From: an uncultured Bacteroides sp.
GTDB lineage: Bacteria > Bacteroidota > Bacteroidia > Bacteroidales > Bacteroidaceae
NCBI RefSeq assembly: GCF_963677715.1
Contig: NZ_OY782493.1
Location: forward strand, 310,001 to 374,000
Direction of reading: 5' to 3'
DNA length: 64,000 bases
A program made the translations under genes and the position numbers. Within the stretch, counting starts at the first letter, position 1, and the number at the start of each line of letters is the position of its first letter. Positions 27,332 through 36,646 of this stretch are shown piece by piece. A model generated the notes under the pieces. The model had not been told where the DNA came from, made no database searches, and saw only the letters and a program-made list of their open reading frames with translations.

Positions 27332-28693
27332 TTAGTTGCTCCGAGAAGCAGCTCTGCTTTTTCCCAAAGGAAGAGTAATGCTCAGATAAGCATTTACATC
27401 TTTTGTTTTCGAACTGTTGCCCAGAAACATGTAATCCGTACCTACGAATACAGGACCCAGTTTAAGTCCTAATCCGAATGTTTGTCTGTTGTTTTGCATG
27501 GTGGAGTAACTTAGGGCAACGTTGAACCAGCTTTTGGGACAATAATTGGCAGAGAATGTGAATTCCGAAATTGTTTTAGGTTCAGAGAAATGAGTGGTAG
27601 ATAACACACCTAATCCCAACTGGTTCTGAAAAAAAGTGTATTCGCCGCCTAGCACCAATGTGGAGGCGATAGAGGTGGTTTTTGATTTCGGGCTTTGAAT
27701 GGCATATCCCATGTATTTCATATCCAGAACATCACCATCCGAAGCTGTCCCGTATCCTTTATACTCAATTGTTCGTTCTTGATTTGCAACGGCAGTGGTG
27801 GTGGAATTTTTGGACCAAGAAATGAAACCAAGGTCGACAATGGAAGCGGACAGTTTAAGATTATTCAATAATTGGTAAGTAGCGCCAAAATCAACTGCCA
27901 TACCATATCCGGCTACGCCTGCTTTGTCATATTTTACTTTATTGACATATTCTGTTCCGTTATCGTCTGTTTTTGTTTCTACGGCTGTGCCTGGCATAGA
28001 AACGTTTAAAGTCCCATGGCTTATTATTGTGCCGGAGGTCAGGTTTTCTTCTATTTTCAAATCTCTCATATCCATATTTATATTAGCACTACCCAATAGC
28101 ATTTTCATTCTGCCTCCTATGGTTAAACGATGGATGATTTCTCGGGAATAGCCGAGTCCTATTTCTGTATAAACCGTAGCATTCATCTGTTGATTATTGA
28201 TAGAGAAATCTTTGCCTAAAAGGTCAATCGGTTCACTGTTATTCACTTCGCGAAGATAGTCGAACATTGTCCTCGGAATGGAAGCGTTAACGTCTGCACG
28301 TACTCCTATGTTGGCCGACCAGAAGCTTTTGCCCCGATAGAAACCTAATGAAACAATATTGGTGTTCAGATTAACATTTACCCGGTTGTCGGTTTTCAGT
28401 CGGTCGAAGAACTTATCGTTATCCCAAAAATCTTCTTTGGAATTGATGATGTCAGTCACATCACTTACTCCCAATGCGTTGGATGATGCACTAGCCTGAA
28501 AAGATCCGATGACCGGAATAGCTATATATCCGCGTGTGGGTTGGAAGGCAGGATTCAATTGTAACCTATTGGTGGCATTTTCCATAAAGTAGGAGGTGCG
28601 CAGGTATTGGGCGAAACTGTTAGAAGAAATAACATGTAAGAGGAGAAGAAAGAAAGACCTCTTCAAGATTTTTTTTATACTAATTTTGTCCAT
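27332..28693 (-). CDS. Outer-membrane beta-barrel protein, DUF5723 type
   Basis: 453 residues with a signal peptide (ending SNSFAQ). The body has alternating amphipathic strands with a conserved-looking start NRLQLNPAFQPTRGYIAIP and an aromatic ending, as in the Bacteroidetes PorV/FadL-like DUF5723 proteins. It sits in the outer membrane. Function is not known. The gene stands alone, 165 bases from the DUF2721 gene. Confidence 0.7.
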   Translation of the reverse strand: MDKISIKKILKRSFFLLLLHVISSNSFAQYLRTSYFMENATNRLQLNPAFQPTRGYIAIPVIGSFQASASSNALGVSDVTDIINSKEDFWDNDKFFDRLKTDNRVNVNLNTNIVSLGFYRGKSFWSANIGVRADVNASIPRTMFDYLREVNNSEPIDLLGKDFSINNQQMNATVYTEIGLGYSREIIHRLTIGGRMKMLLGSANINMDMRDLKIEENLTSGTIISHGTLNVSMPGTAVETKTDDNGTEYVNKVKYDKAGVAGYGMAVDFGATYQLLNNLKLSASIVDLGFISWSKNSTTTAVANQERTIEYKGYGTASDGDVLDMKYMGYAIQSPKSKTTSIASTLVLGGEYTFFQNQLGLGVLSTTHFSEPKTISEFTFSANYCPKSWFNVALSYSTMQNNRQTFGLGLKLGPVFVGTDYMFLGNSSKTKDVNAYLSITLPLGKSRAASRSN

Positions 28694-28844
28694 AAGAAAT
28701 TTTATTTGTGGTTAGTTACGTAAAACGTAAAGGACAAAAATAAGTCTAAAAAAAACATCATGCAACTTTTGTTTATTAAGATTAAGTATCATATTGCATA
28801 AAATACTGAATAAATGGAAAGAAAGAGGTGTTAAGTAGTTAAAT

Positions 28845-28874
28845 AAAAAAAAGAGCCGTTAAAGCTCTTTTTTT
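28845..28874 (-). terminator. Terminator overlapping the end of the DUF2721 gene
   Basis: On the minus strand, AAAAAAAGAGC and GCTCTTTTTTT flank CGTTAAA; the stop codon of the DUF2721 gene is inside the hairpin loop. Perfect stem and a long T-run make it a strong terminator. Confidence 0.8.
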
Positions 28875-29263
28875 CCTTCCATTGTGCCTAGATGAAGTTC
28901 TAGCGCATGGGTTGATATTTGTATCTCACGCAGAGAAACGCCGAGTGAAGCGATAAGCAGGAGTAATGCCAGACCAAATACGTAAGCTGAAAATAGTTGT
29001 AAACCTACATAGATGAGGAACATGCTTACTACACAGAGAAATAAGCTGCCTATGCCCAATTCTTGCATGGTGCGTGTTAGGAATAGCCGCTTACGCAGAT
29101 TGGCTATTTGTGCGGCAGCCACTGCCGACGGATTCTCTTCGTACCGGTCTTTGAGTATACGTACCAATTGGGCATAAGAGAGAAATCGGTTTGTATAAGC
29201 CAGTAGGATGAGGGAAATGGCTGAAAACAACAACGCCGGAGTAGTGAGAGTTAATTCTTCCAT
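28859..29263 (-). CDS. DUF2721 family membrane protein
   Basis: 134 residues from the ATG at 29263; a longer reading to 29329 overlaps kbl and was rejected. Three hydrophobic segments: LTTPALLFSAISLILLAYTN at the N-terminus, and two near residues 70-110. The middle holds a conserved charged helix (RILKDRYEENP and RKRLFLTRTMQ), typical of DUF2721. Function unknown. It starts 14 bases after the kbl stop and so shares its transcript. Confidence 0.72.
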   Translation of the reverse strand: MEELTLTTPALLFSAISLILLAYTNRFLSYAQLVRILKDRYEENPSAVAAAQIANLRKRLFLTRTMQELGIGSLFLCVVSMFLIYVGLQLFSAYVFGLALLLLIASLGVSLREIQISTHALELHLGTMEGKKEL

Positions 29264-29277
29264 AGGTTTATTGTTTT

Positions 29278-30465
29278 TTATTTTAGTACTCCCAGTTCTT
29301 TGCCTATTTTGATAAAAGCATTGATACATTTATCCAGATGCACTTTGTTGTGTCCGGCCGAAAGTTGAACGCGGATGCGTGCCTGTTCTTTGGGTACTAC
29401 CGGATAGTAGAATCCGGTAACATAAATGCCTTCTTCGAGCATGCGGGCGGCATAGGTTTGCGATAGTTTTGCATCGTAGAGCATCACAGCACAAATAGCA
29501 CTTTGTGTGGGCTTTATGTCAAAACCTGCCGCTAACATCTTGTTGCGGAAGTAGTTTACGTTATCTACCAGCTTATCGTGCAGTTCGTGGCTTTCCTTCA
29601 GCATACGGAAAACTTCGATGCCGGCTCCCACAACAGCTGGGGCTACAGAATTAGAAAACAAATAAGGTCTGCTACGTTGGCGCAATAAACCGATGATTTC
29701 TTTGCGACCGGTGGTAAAGCCTCCCATGGCACCGCCAAAGGCTTTGCCCAGTGTTCCGGTATATATATCGATGCGACCATAAGCTTGGTATAGTTCGCTC
29801 ACGCCGTGCCCTGTATCACCTACTACACCAGCCGAGTGCGATTCATCCACCATTACCAGCGCGTCGTATTTTTCAGCTAAGTCGCATATCTTGTCTATCG
29901 GGGCAACGTTGCCATCCATAGAGAAAACGCCGTCTGTTACTATTACGCGGAAACGTTGTGCTTGTGCTATCTGGAGGCATTTTTCTAACTCATCCATGTT
30001 GGCATTGGCATAGCGATAGCGCTGTGCTTTACACAAGCGTACGCCATCGATGATAGAGGCGTGATTTAGTGAGTCGGAGATAATGGCGTCTTCTTCTGTA
30101 AAGAGTGGTTCGAATATGCCACCATTGGCATCGAAACAAGCGGCATAAAGGATAGTGTCTTCTGTGCGGAAATAATCGGAAATGGCTGCTTCCAGCTCCT
30201 TGTGAATGTCTTGTGTTCCGCAAATAAAGCGAACGGATGACACGCCGTATCCGCGACGATCCATCATCTTTTGTGCGGCAGCAATAAGGCGTGGATGATT
30301 GGACAGCCCCAGGTAGTTGTTGGCGCAAAAGTTCAGTACTTCCTTGCCCTTTACAGTGATAGCAGCTTGTTGGGCACTTTCAATCAGCCTTTCTTCTTTA
30401 TAAAGACCGGCTTCCTTTATTTCGGTAAGAGTATTACCGAGGTATTCTTTCATTTTACCGTACAT
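29278..30465 (-). CDS. kbl: 2-amino-3-ketobutyrate CoA ligase (glycine C-acetyltransferase)
   Basis: 395 residues of the alpha-oxoamine synthase family: NFCANNYLGLSNHPRL at the start, substrate His in DESHSAGVVG, and PLP-lysine in TGTLGKAFGG. It splits 2-amino-3-oxobutyrate with CoA into glycine and acetyl-CoA. The divergent neighbour is the threonine dehydrogenase that makes this unstable intermediate, so the two form one threonine-degradation route. MKEYLGNTL four codons in is an alternative start. Confidence 0.93.
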   Translation of the reverse strand: MYGKMKEYLGNTLTEIKEAGLYKEERLIESAQQAAITVKGKEVLNFCANNYLGLSNHPRLIAAAQKMMDRRGYGVSSVRFICGTQDIHKELEAAISDYFRTEDTILYAACFDANGGIFEPLFTEEDAIISDSLNHASIIDGVRLCKAQRYRYANANMDELEKCLQIAQAQRFRVIVTDGVFSMDGNVAPIDKICDLAEKYDALVMVDESHSAGVVGDTGHGVSELYQAYGRIDIYTGTLGKAFGGAMGGFTTGRKEIIGLLRQRSRPYLFSNSVAPAVVGAGIEVFRMLKESHELHDKLVDNVNYFRNKMLAAGFDIKPTQSAICAVMLYDAKLSQTYAARMLEEGIYVTGFYYPVVPKEQARIRVQLSAGHNKVHLDKCINAFIKIGKELGVLK

Positions 30466-30600
30466 AGTAATTTGGATTTTAATTCATACACAAAGGACAC
30501 CATTTTTATTGGAATAAACAATATCTTTTTGATCTTAAAGTGAAAAAAAAGTGTTTACTTTGCGCACCGTTTAGCTTAAAAAGGTTAGAGTTAAGTAAGA

Positions 30601-31578
30601 ATGAAAAATATTTTGGTAATTGGGGCTACCGGACAGATTGGTTCGGAACTTACAATGGAGTTGCGAAAGCATTACGGTGGCGCGCACGTAGTGGCCGGAT
30701 ACATTCCGGGAGCTGCGCCCACTGGTGAGTTAAAAGAGTCGGGACCGTCTGTGGTTGTTGATGTTACAGATGCAACAACCATAGAATCTGCAGTAAGGAA
30801 TTATAGTATAGACGCTATTTACAACATGGCAGCACTGTTGTCTGTGGTAGCCGAATCAAAACCGGCGCTTGCCTGGAAAATTGGCATCGACGGACTGTGG
30901 AATGTTTTAGAATTGGCTCGTGCCTATCGTTGTTCTGTGTTTACTCCCAGTTCCATAGGCTCTTTCGGCCCTGAAACCCCTCATTTTATGACCCCGCAAG
31001 ATACTACGCAACGTCCGAGGACGATGTATGGGGTAACAAAGGTTTCCACTGAATTATTGAGTGATTATTATTTCCATAAATATGGGGTGGATACACGTTC
31101 TGTACGTTTCCCGGGAATAATATCCAATGTTACGCCTCCCGGAGGTGGCACTACTGACTATGCGGTGGATATTTATTATGCAGCTGTACGAGGCGACAAA
31201 TTTGTGTGTCCGATAAAGGAGGGTACGTTGATGGATATGATGTATATGCCCGATGCTCTCCATGCAGCCATATCACTTATGGAGGCAGATTCCTCTCGAT
31301 TAATACATCGTAATGCTTTTAATATAGCTTCCATGAGTTTCGCACCCGAAACCATTTATGCTTCCATCTGCAAGCAGGTGCCCGGCTTTGAAATGGTATA
31401 TAATGTGGATTCGTTGAAACAAACAATAGCAGACAGTTGGCCCGATAGTATGGATGATGCTTGTGCCCGCAGCGAGTGGGATTGGCAACCTTCTTACAAC
31501 CTGGAAAGCATGACAACTGATATGCTCGAAAAATTACAAAAAAAACTATTGAACAAAGCGACCATAGTGTCACAATAA
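30601..31578 (+). CDS. L-threonine 3-dehydrogenase, short-chain epimerase type
   Basis: 325 residues of the extended SDR family: NAD motif GATGQIGSE, catalytic Tyr-Lys in MYGVTKVS and the Ser in PSSIGSFG. Substrate-loop features GGGTTDYAVDIYYAA and MDMMYMPDA match the UDP-galactose-epimerase-like threonine dehydrogenases rather than the zinc alcohol-dehydrogenase type. It oxidises threonine to 2-amino-3-oxobutyrate with NAD+. kbl is divergent, 135 bases away, with TTACTTTG at about 30556 as a likely -7 box. A lipoprotein gene starts 1 base after it. Confidence 0.9.
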   Translation: MKNILVIGATGQIGSELTMELRKHYGGAHVVAGYIPGAAPTGELKESGPSVVVDVTDATTIESAVRNYSIDAIYNMAALLSVVAESKPALAWKIGIDGLWNVLELARAYRCSVFTPSSIGSFGPETPHFMTPQDTTQRPRTMYGVTKVSTELLSDYYFHKYGVDTRSVRFPGIISNVTPPGGGTTDYAVDIYYAAVRGDKFVCPIKEGTLMDMMYMPDALHAAISLMEADSSRLIHRNAFNIASMSFAPETIYASICKQVPGFEMVYNVDSLKQTIADSWPDSMDDACARSEWDWQPSYNLESMTTDMLEKLQKKLLNKATIVSQ

Positions 31579-31579
31579 G

Positions 31580-32428
31580 ATGAAAAAGATAATTGCAGGA
31601 GTTATAATTCTGAATCTTTTAGCTTCTTGTAATAACAAGAAGTCAAACATCGACCCCTTTGCGCCGATAACCAATTTGGTGGATTCGGCCGTTCATCGTG
31701 CCGATTCAGTTAAGAATAAAAATAAGCCGGAAGAGCCAAAACCTACTGAGGCGGATGAGTCTTTTAACGATTTTATTTATAACTTTGCTTCCGATGATAA
31801 GTTTCAGCACCAGCGAATTGTTTTTCCTTTGCCTTACTACAATGGAGAAGTGCCTTCTAAGATAGAAGAGAGATACTGGAAACATGATGATTTGTTCACT
31901 AAGCAATCTTACTATACCTTGTTGTTTGATAAGGAAGAAGATATGGATATGGTGGGAGATACGGCGCTTAATTCCGTGCAGGTAGAATGGATATTTATGA
32001 GAACCCGCATGGTGAAGAAGTATTATTTTGAACGCGCTAAAGGCTGCTGGATGTTGCAGGCTATTAACTTGCGCCCCATAGCCAAAAGCGATGATGAACG
32101 ATTTGTAGAATTCTTTGCCCGGTTTGCGGCTGATAGTTTGTTTCAGTGCGAACGTATTCGTCAACCGCTTACTTTTGTAACGAATGACCCTGATGATGAT
32201 TTTTCGATTGTAGAGACTACGCTGGAGCTTAACCAATGGTTTGCTTTTAAGCCGACGTTACCTGTCGAGAGGTTGTCTAACATTAATTACGGACAAAGCA
32301 ACAATGATAATTCGCAAACTAAGATACTGGCACTTAAAGGTGTTGGAAACGGATTTTCAAATTTGCTCTATTTTCAGCGAAAGGGTGGTAAATGGGAACT
32401 TTATAAGTTTGAAGATACTGGCATTTAG
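31580..32428 (+). CDS. DUF4348-type lipoprotein
   Basis: 282 residues starting with a lipoprotein signal (MKKIIAGVIILNLLASC). A Lys/Pro/Glu-rich linker follows, then an alpha/beta domain of about 230 residues with repeated aromatic strands and FNDFIYNFASDDKFQ, as in the DUF4348 Bacteroidetes lipoproteins. Function unknown. It follows the threonine dehydrogenase by 1 base and precedes murB by 24, so it is in that operon. Confidence 0.72.
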   Translation: MKKIIAGVIILNLLASCNNKKSNIDPFAPITNLVDSAVHRADSVKNKNKPEEPKPTEADESFNDFIYNFASDDKFQHQRIVFPLPYYNGEVPSKIEERYWKHDDLFTKQSYYTLLFDKEEDMDMVGDTALNSVQVEWIFMRTRMVKKYYFERAKGCWMLQAINLRPIAKSDDERFVEFFARFAADSLFQCERIRQPLTFVTNDPDDDFSIVETTLELNQWFAFKPTLPVERLSNINYGQSNNDNSQTKILALKGVGNGFSNLLYFQRKGGKWELYKFEDTGI

Positions 32429-32452
32429 CATATAAAAAAACAATAAGGATCG

Positions 32453-33463
32453 ATGATACAAGAATGCAACAACTACTCACTCTTACCACATAATACTTTT
32501 GGCATCGACGTAAAAACCGCTCACTTCATCGAATACGATACCGAAGAAGATCTCAGGCGGTTGTTCACCTCCGGAAAGGTAGCCCGACCGTGGTTGCCTA
32601 TTGGCAGTGGAAGTAATTTGTTGTTTCTGAAAGATTATGAAGGTACTATTTTGCATTCGCGTATTAATTACCTGAAATTAACGGATGAAACGAAGGAAAA
32701 GGTTCATATCTGTGTTGGGTCGGGCGTAGAATGGGATGATTTTGTGGCTTATTGCGTGCAACATGGCTGGTATGGAGCTGAGAATCTTTCGCTTATTCCG
32801 GGTGAAGTGGGGGCGGCTGCCGTACAAAACATCGGAGCTTACGGCGTAGAAGTGAAGGATATTATTGAGAGTGTTACCACGATGGATGTGCAGGGAAATG
32901 AGCAGGTATATGCCGTGGAAGCTTGCCATTACGGTTATCGCCACAGCATTTTTAAGGAGATTGAAATGCAAAATAAGATTGTAACTTCCGTTTGTTTTTG
33001 TTTAAGGAAAACAGAAGGCTTTACTCTTAATTACGGCACCATTCGCGAGGAACTCAAGAACTATTCCGGCGAACCTACATTACCTAATGTGCGACAAGCC
33101 ATTATTGATATTCGCAAGAACAAATTACCCGATCCGTCTGTTGTTGGCAATGCGGGGAGTTTCTTTATGAACCCCGTTGTAGATCGCACTAAGTATGAAA
33201 GTCTGAAGAATGACTATCCCGATATGCCGTACTATAATGTAGACGAAACACGAGTGAAGATTCCGGCTGCCTGGATGATTGATCGTTGTGGATGGAAAGG
33301 ACAAACAAGAGGGGCTGTGGGTGTTCACGATAAACAGGCACTTGTGCTGATTAATAAAGGTGGTGCCAAGGGCAGTGAAGTAGCTGCTTTGGCTGAAGAA
33401 ATAAAGTTGTCTGTGTTTCAACAATTTAAAATAGATATTTTTCCGGAGGTAAAGTTTGTGTGA
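32453..33463 (+). CDS. murB: UDP-N-acetylenolpyruvoylglucosamine reductase
   Basis: 336 residues, type I MurB with the extra C-terminal loop. FAD-binding [24 protein letters not shown] and YGYRHSIFK are present, as is the catalytic Ser in [10 protein letters not shown] and a late Glu in FPEVKFV. It reduces UDP-GlcNAc-enolpyruvate to UDP-MurNAc with NADPH in peptidoglycan synthesis. One base separates its stop from the next ATG. Confidence 0.95.
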   Translation: MIQECNNYSLLPHNTFGIDVKTAHFIEYDTEEDLRRLFTSGKVARPWLPIGSGSNLLFLKDYEGTILHSRINYLKLTDETKEKVHICVGSGVEWDDFVAYCVQHGWYGAENLSLIPGEVGAAAVQNIGAYGVEVKDIIESVTTMDVQGNEQVYAVEACHYGYRHSIFKEIEMQNKIVTSVCFCLRKTEGFTLNYGTIREELKNYSGEPTLPNVRQAIIDIRKNKLPDPSVVGNAGSFFMNPVVDRTKYESLKNDYPDMPYYNVDETRVKIPAAWMIDRCGWKGQTRGAVGVHDKQALVLINKGGAKGSEVAALAEEIKLSVFQQFKIDIFPEVKFV

Positions 33464-33464
33464 T

Positions 33465-34226
33465 ATGGCGAAATTAAGAATATTAGGAAGCGGAACGTCG
33501 ACTGGAGTGCCTGAAGTGGGTTGCACCTGTCCGGTTTGTCTTTCTACCGATCCCAGAGATAACCGCTTGCGTGCGTCTTCTCTTATAGATACAGGGGATG
33601 CTGTGATATTAATAGATTGCGGCCCCGATTTCAGAGAACAAATGATTCATCTTCCGTTTCATCGTATAGATGGTGTGTTGATAAGTCATGAGCATTACGA
33701 TCATGTGGGTGGGTTGGATGATTTACGTCCGTTTTGTCGTTTTGGTGAAGTTACCGTTTTTGCCGAAAGTACTACTGCTCATGGGTTGCGTACGCGTATG
33801 CCTTATTGTTTCACCGATCATAAATATCCCGGTGTGCCCAATATTGAGTTGCAGGATATAGAAGTGGGCAAATCGTTTTATATTGCTAATACAGAAGTGC
33901 TTCCCTTGCGTGTGATGCATGGGAAATTGCCTATTTTAGGCTATCGTATTGGTGGCATGGCTTATATTACCGATATGCTTACCATGCCCGATGAATCGTA
34001 CAACCAGCTTCATGGACTTGACCTGTTGGTGGTTAATACGCTGCGTATAGAACCCCATTTTACACACCAGAACCTTTCTCAGGCATTAGACACAGCGCGG
34101 CGCATTGGTGCCCGCGAAACGTATTTTATCCACATGAGTCACCAAATGGGTTTGCATGCCGAAGTAGAAAAACAACTGCCCCCACATGTGCATTTTGCTT
34201 ACGACGGAGAAGAAATTTTCTTTTAA
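33465..34226 (+). CDS. Metallo-beta-lactamase-fold hydrolase, PhnP-like
   Basis: 253 residues from the ATG at 33465; an in-frame TTG at 33456 overlaps murB and was not used. The zinc motif is SHEHYDHVGG, with further ligands in VMHGKLP and HMSHQ. The opening GSGTSTGVPEVGCTCPVC with paired Cys resembles PhnP and related cyclic-phosphodiesterases. The likely reaction is phosphodiester hydrolysis of a small cyclic phosphate. The match is to the family rather than to a proven function. Confidence 0.8.
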   Translation: MAKLRILGSGTSTGVPEVGCTCPVCLSTDPRDNRLRASSLIDTGDAVILIDCGPDFREQMIHLPFHRIDGVLISHEHYDHVGGLDDLRPFCRFGEVTVFAESTTAHGLRTRMPYCFTDHKYPGVPNIELQDIEVGKSFYIANTEVLPLRVMHGKLPILGYRIGGMAYITDMLTMPDESYNQLHGLDLLVVNTLRIEPHFTHQNLSQALDTARRIGARETYFIHMSHQMGLHAEVEKQLPPHVHFAYDGEEIFF

Positions 34227-34295
34227 TAAAATGGTCTTGCTTAATAATGATAAAAAAATGTATATATTTGTGGTAGTTATTTAACTTATAGCGCC

Positions 34296-35915
34296 ATGAA
34301 GTCTCGTTTGTTTATCAGGATAGCCGTTATATCTTCTATAGTGTTGCTTTGTGCAAGTATTGGGTTGTACTCATACTCCAAACTAAGTGCTATGCAGGGG
34401 CGCGAAGAATTTAATCTTTATAGCCTCGTTCCACCTGATGCTCACGTATTATTCGAAACTGATGATTTATCCGGTTTTATGGCCGATTTCAACGAATTGA
34501 GTAGCAGTAAAAGCGGTCATGAGCTTCATTTATCCCGTCTTTTTTCGGTTATAAGATCACATTTTCATTTATTAATTGAGGAAATGCCTCACGGTCTAAG
34601 CGAGCAAATGAATAAGATGCTTGTCAGTTTTCATACTCCGGATGATGATCGTAGCCAGGTGTTTTACTGTTCTTTAGGAGAGGATGATCCTAAATTGATG
34701 GAAACATTTATCTATAAATATTTTGCGAGTCCGTTTCCTTCAAAGCTGTTTGATTATAAAGGGGAAGAAATACGCATTTATCCGATGTCGGATGGCGATT
34801 TCCTGGCATGCTATTTTACCTCTCGTTTTTTTGTTGTTAGTTACCAAAAGAGGCTCATAGAGAAAGTGATAGATGCCCGCCTTTCAGGAAAATCACTCTT
34901 TACCGATTCTGCGTTCAAACAAGTTTACAATCAGAAAAGAAAAGATCAGTCCTCCACTGTTTATATTCATATGCTACCTATACCCATGGGTAAATCGACG
35001 GATGGCATTCGTTCATTTTCCATGTTGGGCGGATGGATGGGGTTTGATTTGAAAATGAATGGCGATGCTGTTTATCTCTCGGGTGCAAGCCACGATGTTG
35101 ATACTTGCCTTACGTTTATGAATGCACTACGCCGGCAGGCACCGGTCGAGGGCTTTCCCGGAGATGTTCTTCCGGCATCTACCTTTATGTTTAGCAAACG
35201 GGCTGTGTCCGATTTACAAACCATGCTTAATTATACTTTTACCCACGAATACGCTACTGCTACATACTCTAACTATATTCATCAACGTGATGAAGAGATG
35301 CTTAGCTTTCTGAAAGACAATATTGGGACTAGTGTTACCTCCTGTCTTTTTCATGCACCGGACAGTATAGGTGAGGTTCGTTCCGTAATGAGCATACCCA
35401 TGGTTGATTCGGCACAGGCAGAACGCATGTTGCGCAACGTGCTGGCTTCTACGCCTCACGAGAGTGACACGATAATGCCACGTTCTGTTTTGTTTCGTAC
35501 CGGGCAGCAAACCTATACGTTTTATGCCATGCCGCAAAATACGTTGTTTGCGCGATTCACCGGGATAACGGAATCTTCACTGCATACATCTTCCTGCTTT
35601 TATCATGGTCGTTTGCTCATTGCGCCCGACGTGAGTAGTCTTTCGGATTATATTCATTTCTTAGACAGAAAACAGGTGTTAGTTGAAACGCCCGCCTATG
35701 AAGAAGAAATGGGCAGTCTTTCGCCCACATACAGCTTTATGTTGAAGGCCGATTTGAGTGATGTATTTACACAACCGGAGAATTATGTGCGCCTTATTCC
35801 TGCTTTTTTCTTTCAGAATCAGGACTATTTTAGTCGTTTTATTCTTTTGACACAATTCACTTATACTGATGGCGAAATCTATCCCAATATTATTTTGCTT
35901 TACAAGGATAAATAA
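34296..35915 (+). CDS. DUF3352-like membrane-anchored protein
   Basis: 539 residues with one N-terminal anchor (about 8-28) and a large outside domain. SLVPPDAHVLFETDDL at the start and repeated strand-helix units resemble the DUF3352 family, whose function is unknown. TATATTTG at 34263-34270 is a likely -7 box. A strong terminator follows. Confidence 0.6.
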   Translation: MKSRLFIRIAVISSIVLLCASIGLYSYSKLSAMQGREEFNLYSLVPPDAHVLFETDDLSGFMADFNELSSSKSGHELHLSRLFSVIRSHFHLLIEEMPHGLSEQMNKMLVSFHTPDDDRSQVFYCSLGEDDPKLMETFIYKYFASPFPSKLFDYKGEEIRIYPMSDGDFLACYFTSRFFVVSYQKRLIEKVIDARLSGKSLFTDSAFKQVYNQKRKDQSSTVYIHMLPIPMGKSTDGIRSFSMLGGWMGFDLKMNGDAVYLSGASHDVDTCLTFMNALRRQAPVEGFPGDVLPASTFMFSKRAVSDLQTMLNYTFTHEYATATYSNYIHQRDEEMLSFLKDNIGTSVTSCLFHAPDSIGEVRSVMSIPMVDSAQAERMLRNVLASTPHESDTIMPRSVLFRTGQQTYTFYAMPQNTLFARFTGITESSLHTSSCFYHGRLLIAPDVSSLSDYIHFLDRKQVLVETPAYEEEMGSLSPTYSFMLKADLSDVFTQPENYVRLIPAFFFQNQDYFSRFILLTQFTYTDGEIYPNIILLYKDK

Positions 35916-35972
35916 TTGACTTATACTGGTATACTGGGTTGTTTAATGACCATGTATACAGTTCTTTAACGC

Positions 35973-36003
35973 AAAAAGGCACACCGTGACAGTGTGCCTT
36001 TTT
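35973..36003. terminator. Strong terminator, DUF3352 gene / DUF3127 gene
   Basis: AAAAAGGCACAC (35973-35984) and GTGTGCCTTTTT (35992-36003) form a perfect 12-bp stem with a 7-base loop and T-run in both directions, fitting a shared terminator between convergent genes. Confidence 0.85.
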
Positions 36004-36076
36004 CTTCTTCTTCATGCATGAATATGCGTTACTTTTTCGTGAAGTATTTATACCACGCGGCAAAATGTACGGTTGA

Positions 36077-36448
36077 TTAAAAAGGCAAATCGTCTTTTGT
36101 ATCTCCGGTTATGAAATCGGGCATAGCCGTTGGAGGTGGAGGGGGTACGGGTGACCCGGCTGCTAAGGGCATGCCTGCACCTATGCGCTCTACTTTCCAT
36201 ACACGTATGCTATTAAACCAGCGATCTTGCCATTGGCGGGCGTCAATGTCGAATGACACGGTCAACTCTTCTCCCATTAGGATGGCAAATTGTTCTATTT
36301 TCTCTGTTCCGAATACTTCGAAACACATCTTTTTTGGGTACTGGTCATGGTTCTCTATTACATATTCCTGAGACTTCCATTCGTTTCCTGCCTTCGAAAC
36401 TCCCCCTTTGGGTTGGAGTATGGCGATTATCTTTCCACTAAAATCCAT
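36077..36448 (-). CDS. DUF3127 protein with an SSB-like C-terminal tip
   Basis: 123 residues. Residues 1-90 look like a small OB-fold beta barrel (MDFSGKIIAILQPKGGVSKAGN and later VSFDIDARQWQDRWFN), typical of DUF3127. A Gly/Pro-rich linker (PVPPPPP) then leads to an acidic C-terminus ending DDLPF. That ending copies the conserved DDIPF/DDLPF tip that single-strand DNA-binding protein uses to recruit repair and replication proteins. The divergent neighbour is dnaN. I infer a DNA-binding or SSB-mimic role; this is not established. Confidence 0.72.
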   Translation of the reverse strand: MDFSGKIIAILQPKGGVSKAGNEWKSQEYVIENHDQYPKKMCFEVFGTEKIEQFAILMGEELTVSFDIDARQWQDRWFNSIRVWKVERIGAGMPLAAGSPVPPPPPTAMPDFITGDTKDDLPF

Positions 36449-36530
36449 TATGTTTTTTTTAATTTTCGCGACGAAGATACAATTTTATCCGAAATAAAAC
36501 GACTACGCTTTGCTTTTTTCTTGCTCTTTT

Positions 36531-36562
36531 TTTGTACTGACACAATCTTTTTGCTAACTTTG
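36531..36562 (+). promoter_or_regulatory. Promoter of dnaN
   Basis: TTTG at 36531-36534, a 20-base spacer and TAACTTTG at 36555-36562 match the Bacteroidetes consensus, about 85 bases before the dnaN ATG. Confidence 0.65.
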
Positions 36563-36646
36563 TACAATGCTAAAACGAAGCTTTACGAGCCTCGGATAAG
36601 GCTCAAAATGAGTTTTGATAATCATAAAACTTAAAAATAGAAACAT

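Noticed and set aside
29264-29329. Longer start for the DUF2721 gene
   Set aside because: It runs into kbl and the added residues are not membrane-like.
33456-33464. TTG start for the metallo-hydrolase gene
   Set aside because: It would overlap murB and adds only three residues; the ATG at 33465 gives the usual N-terminus.
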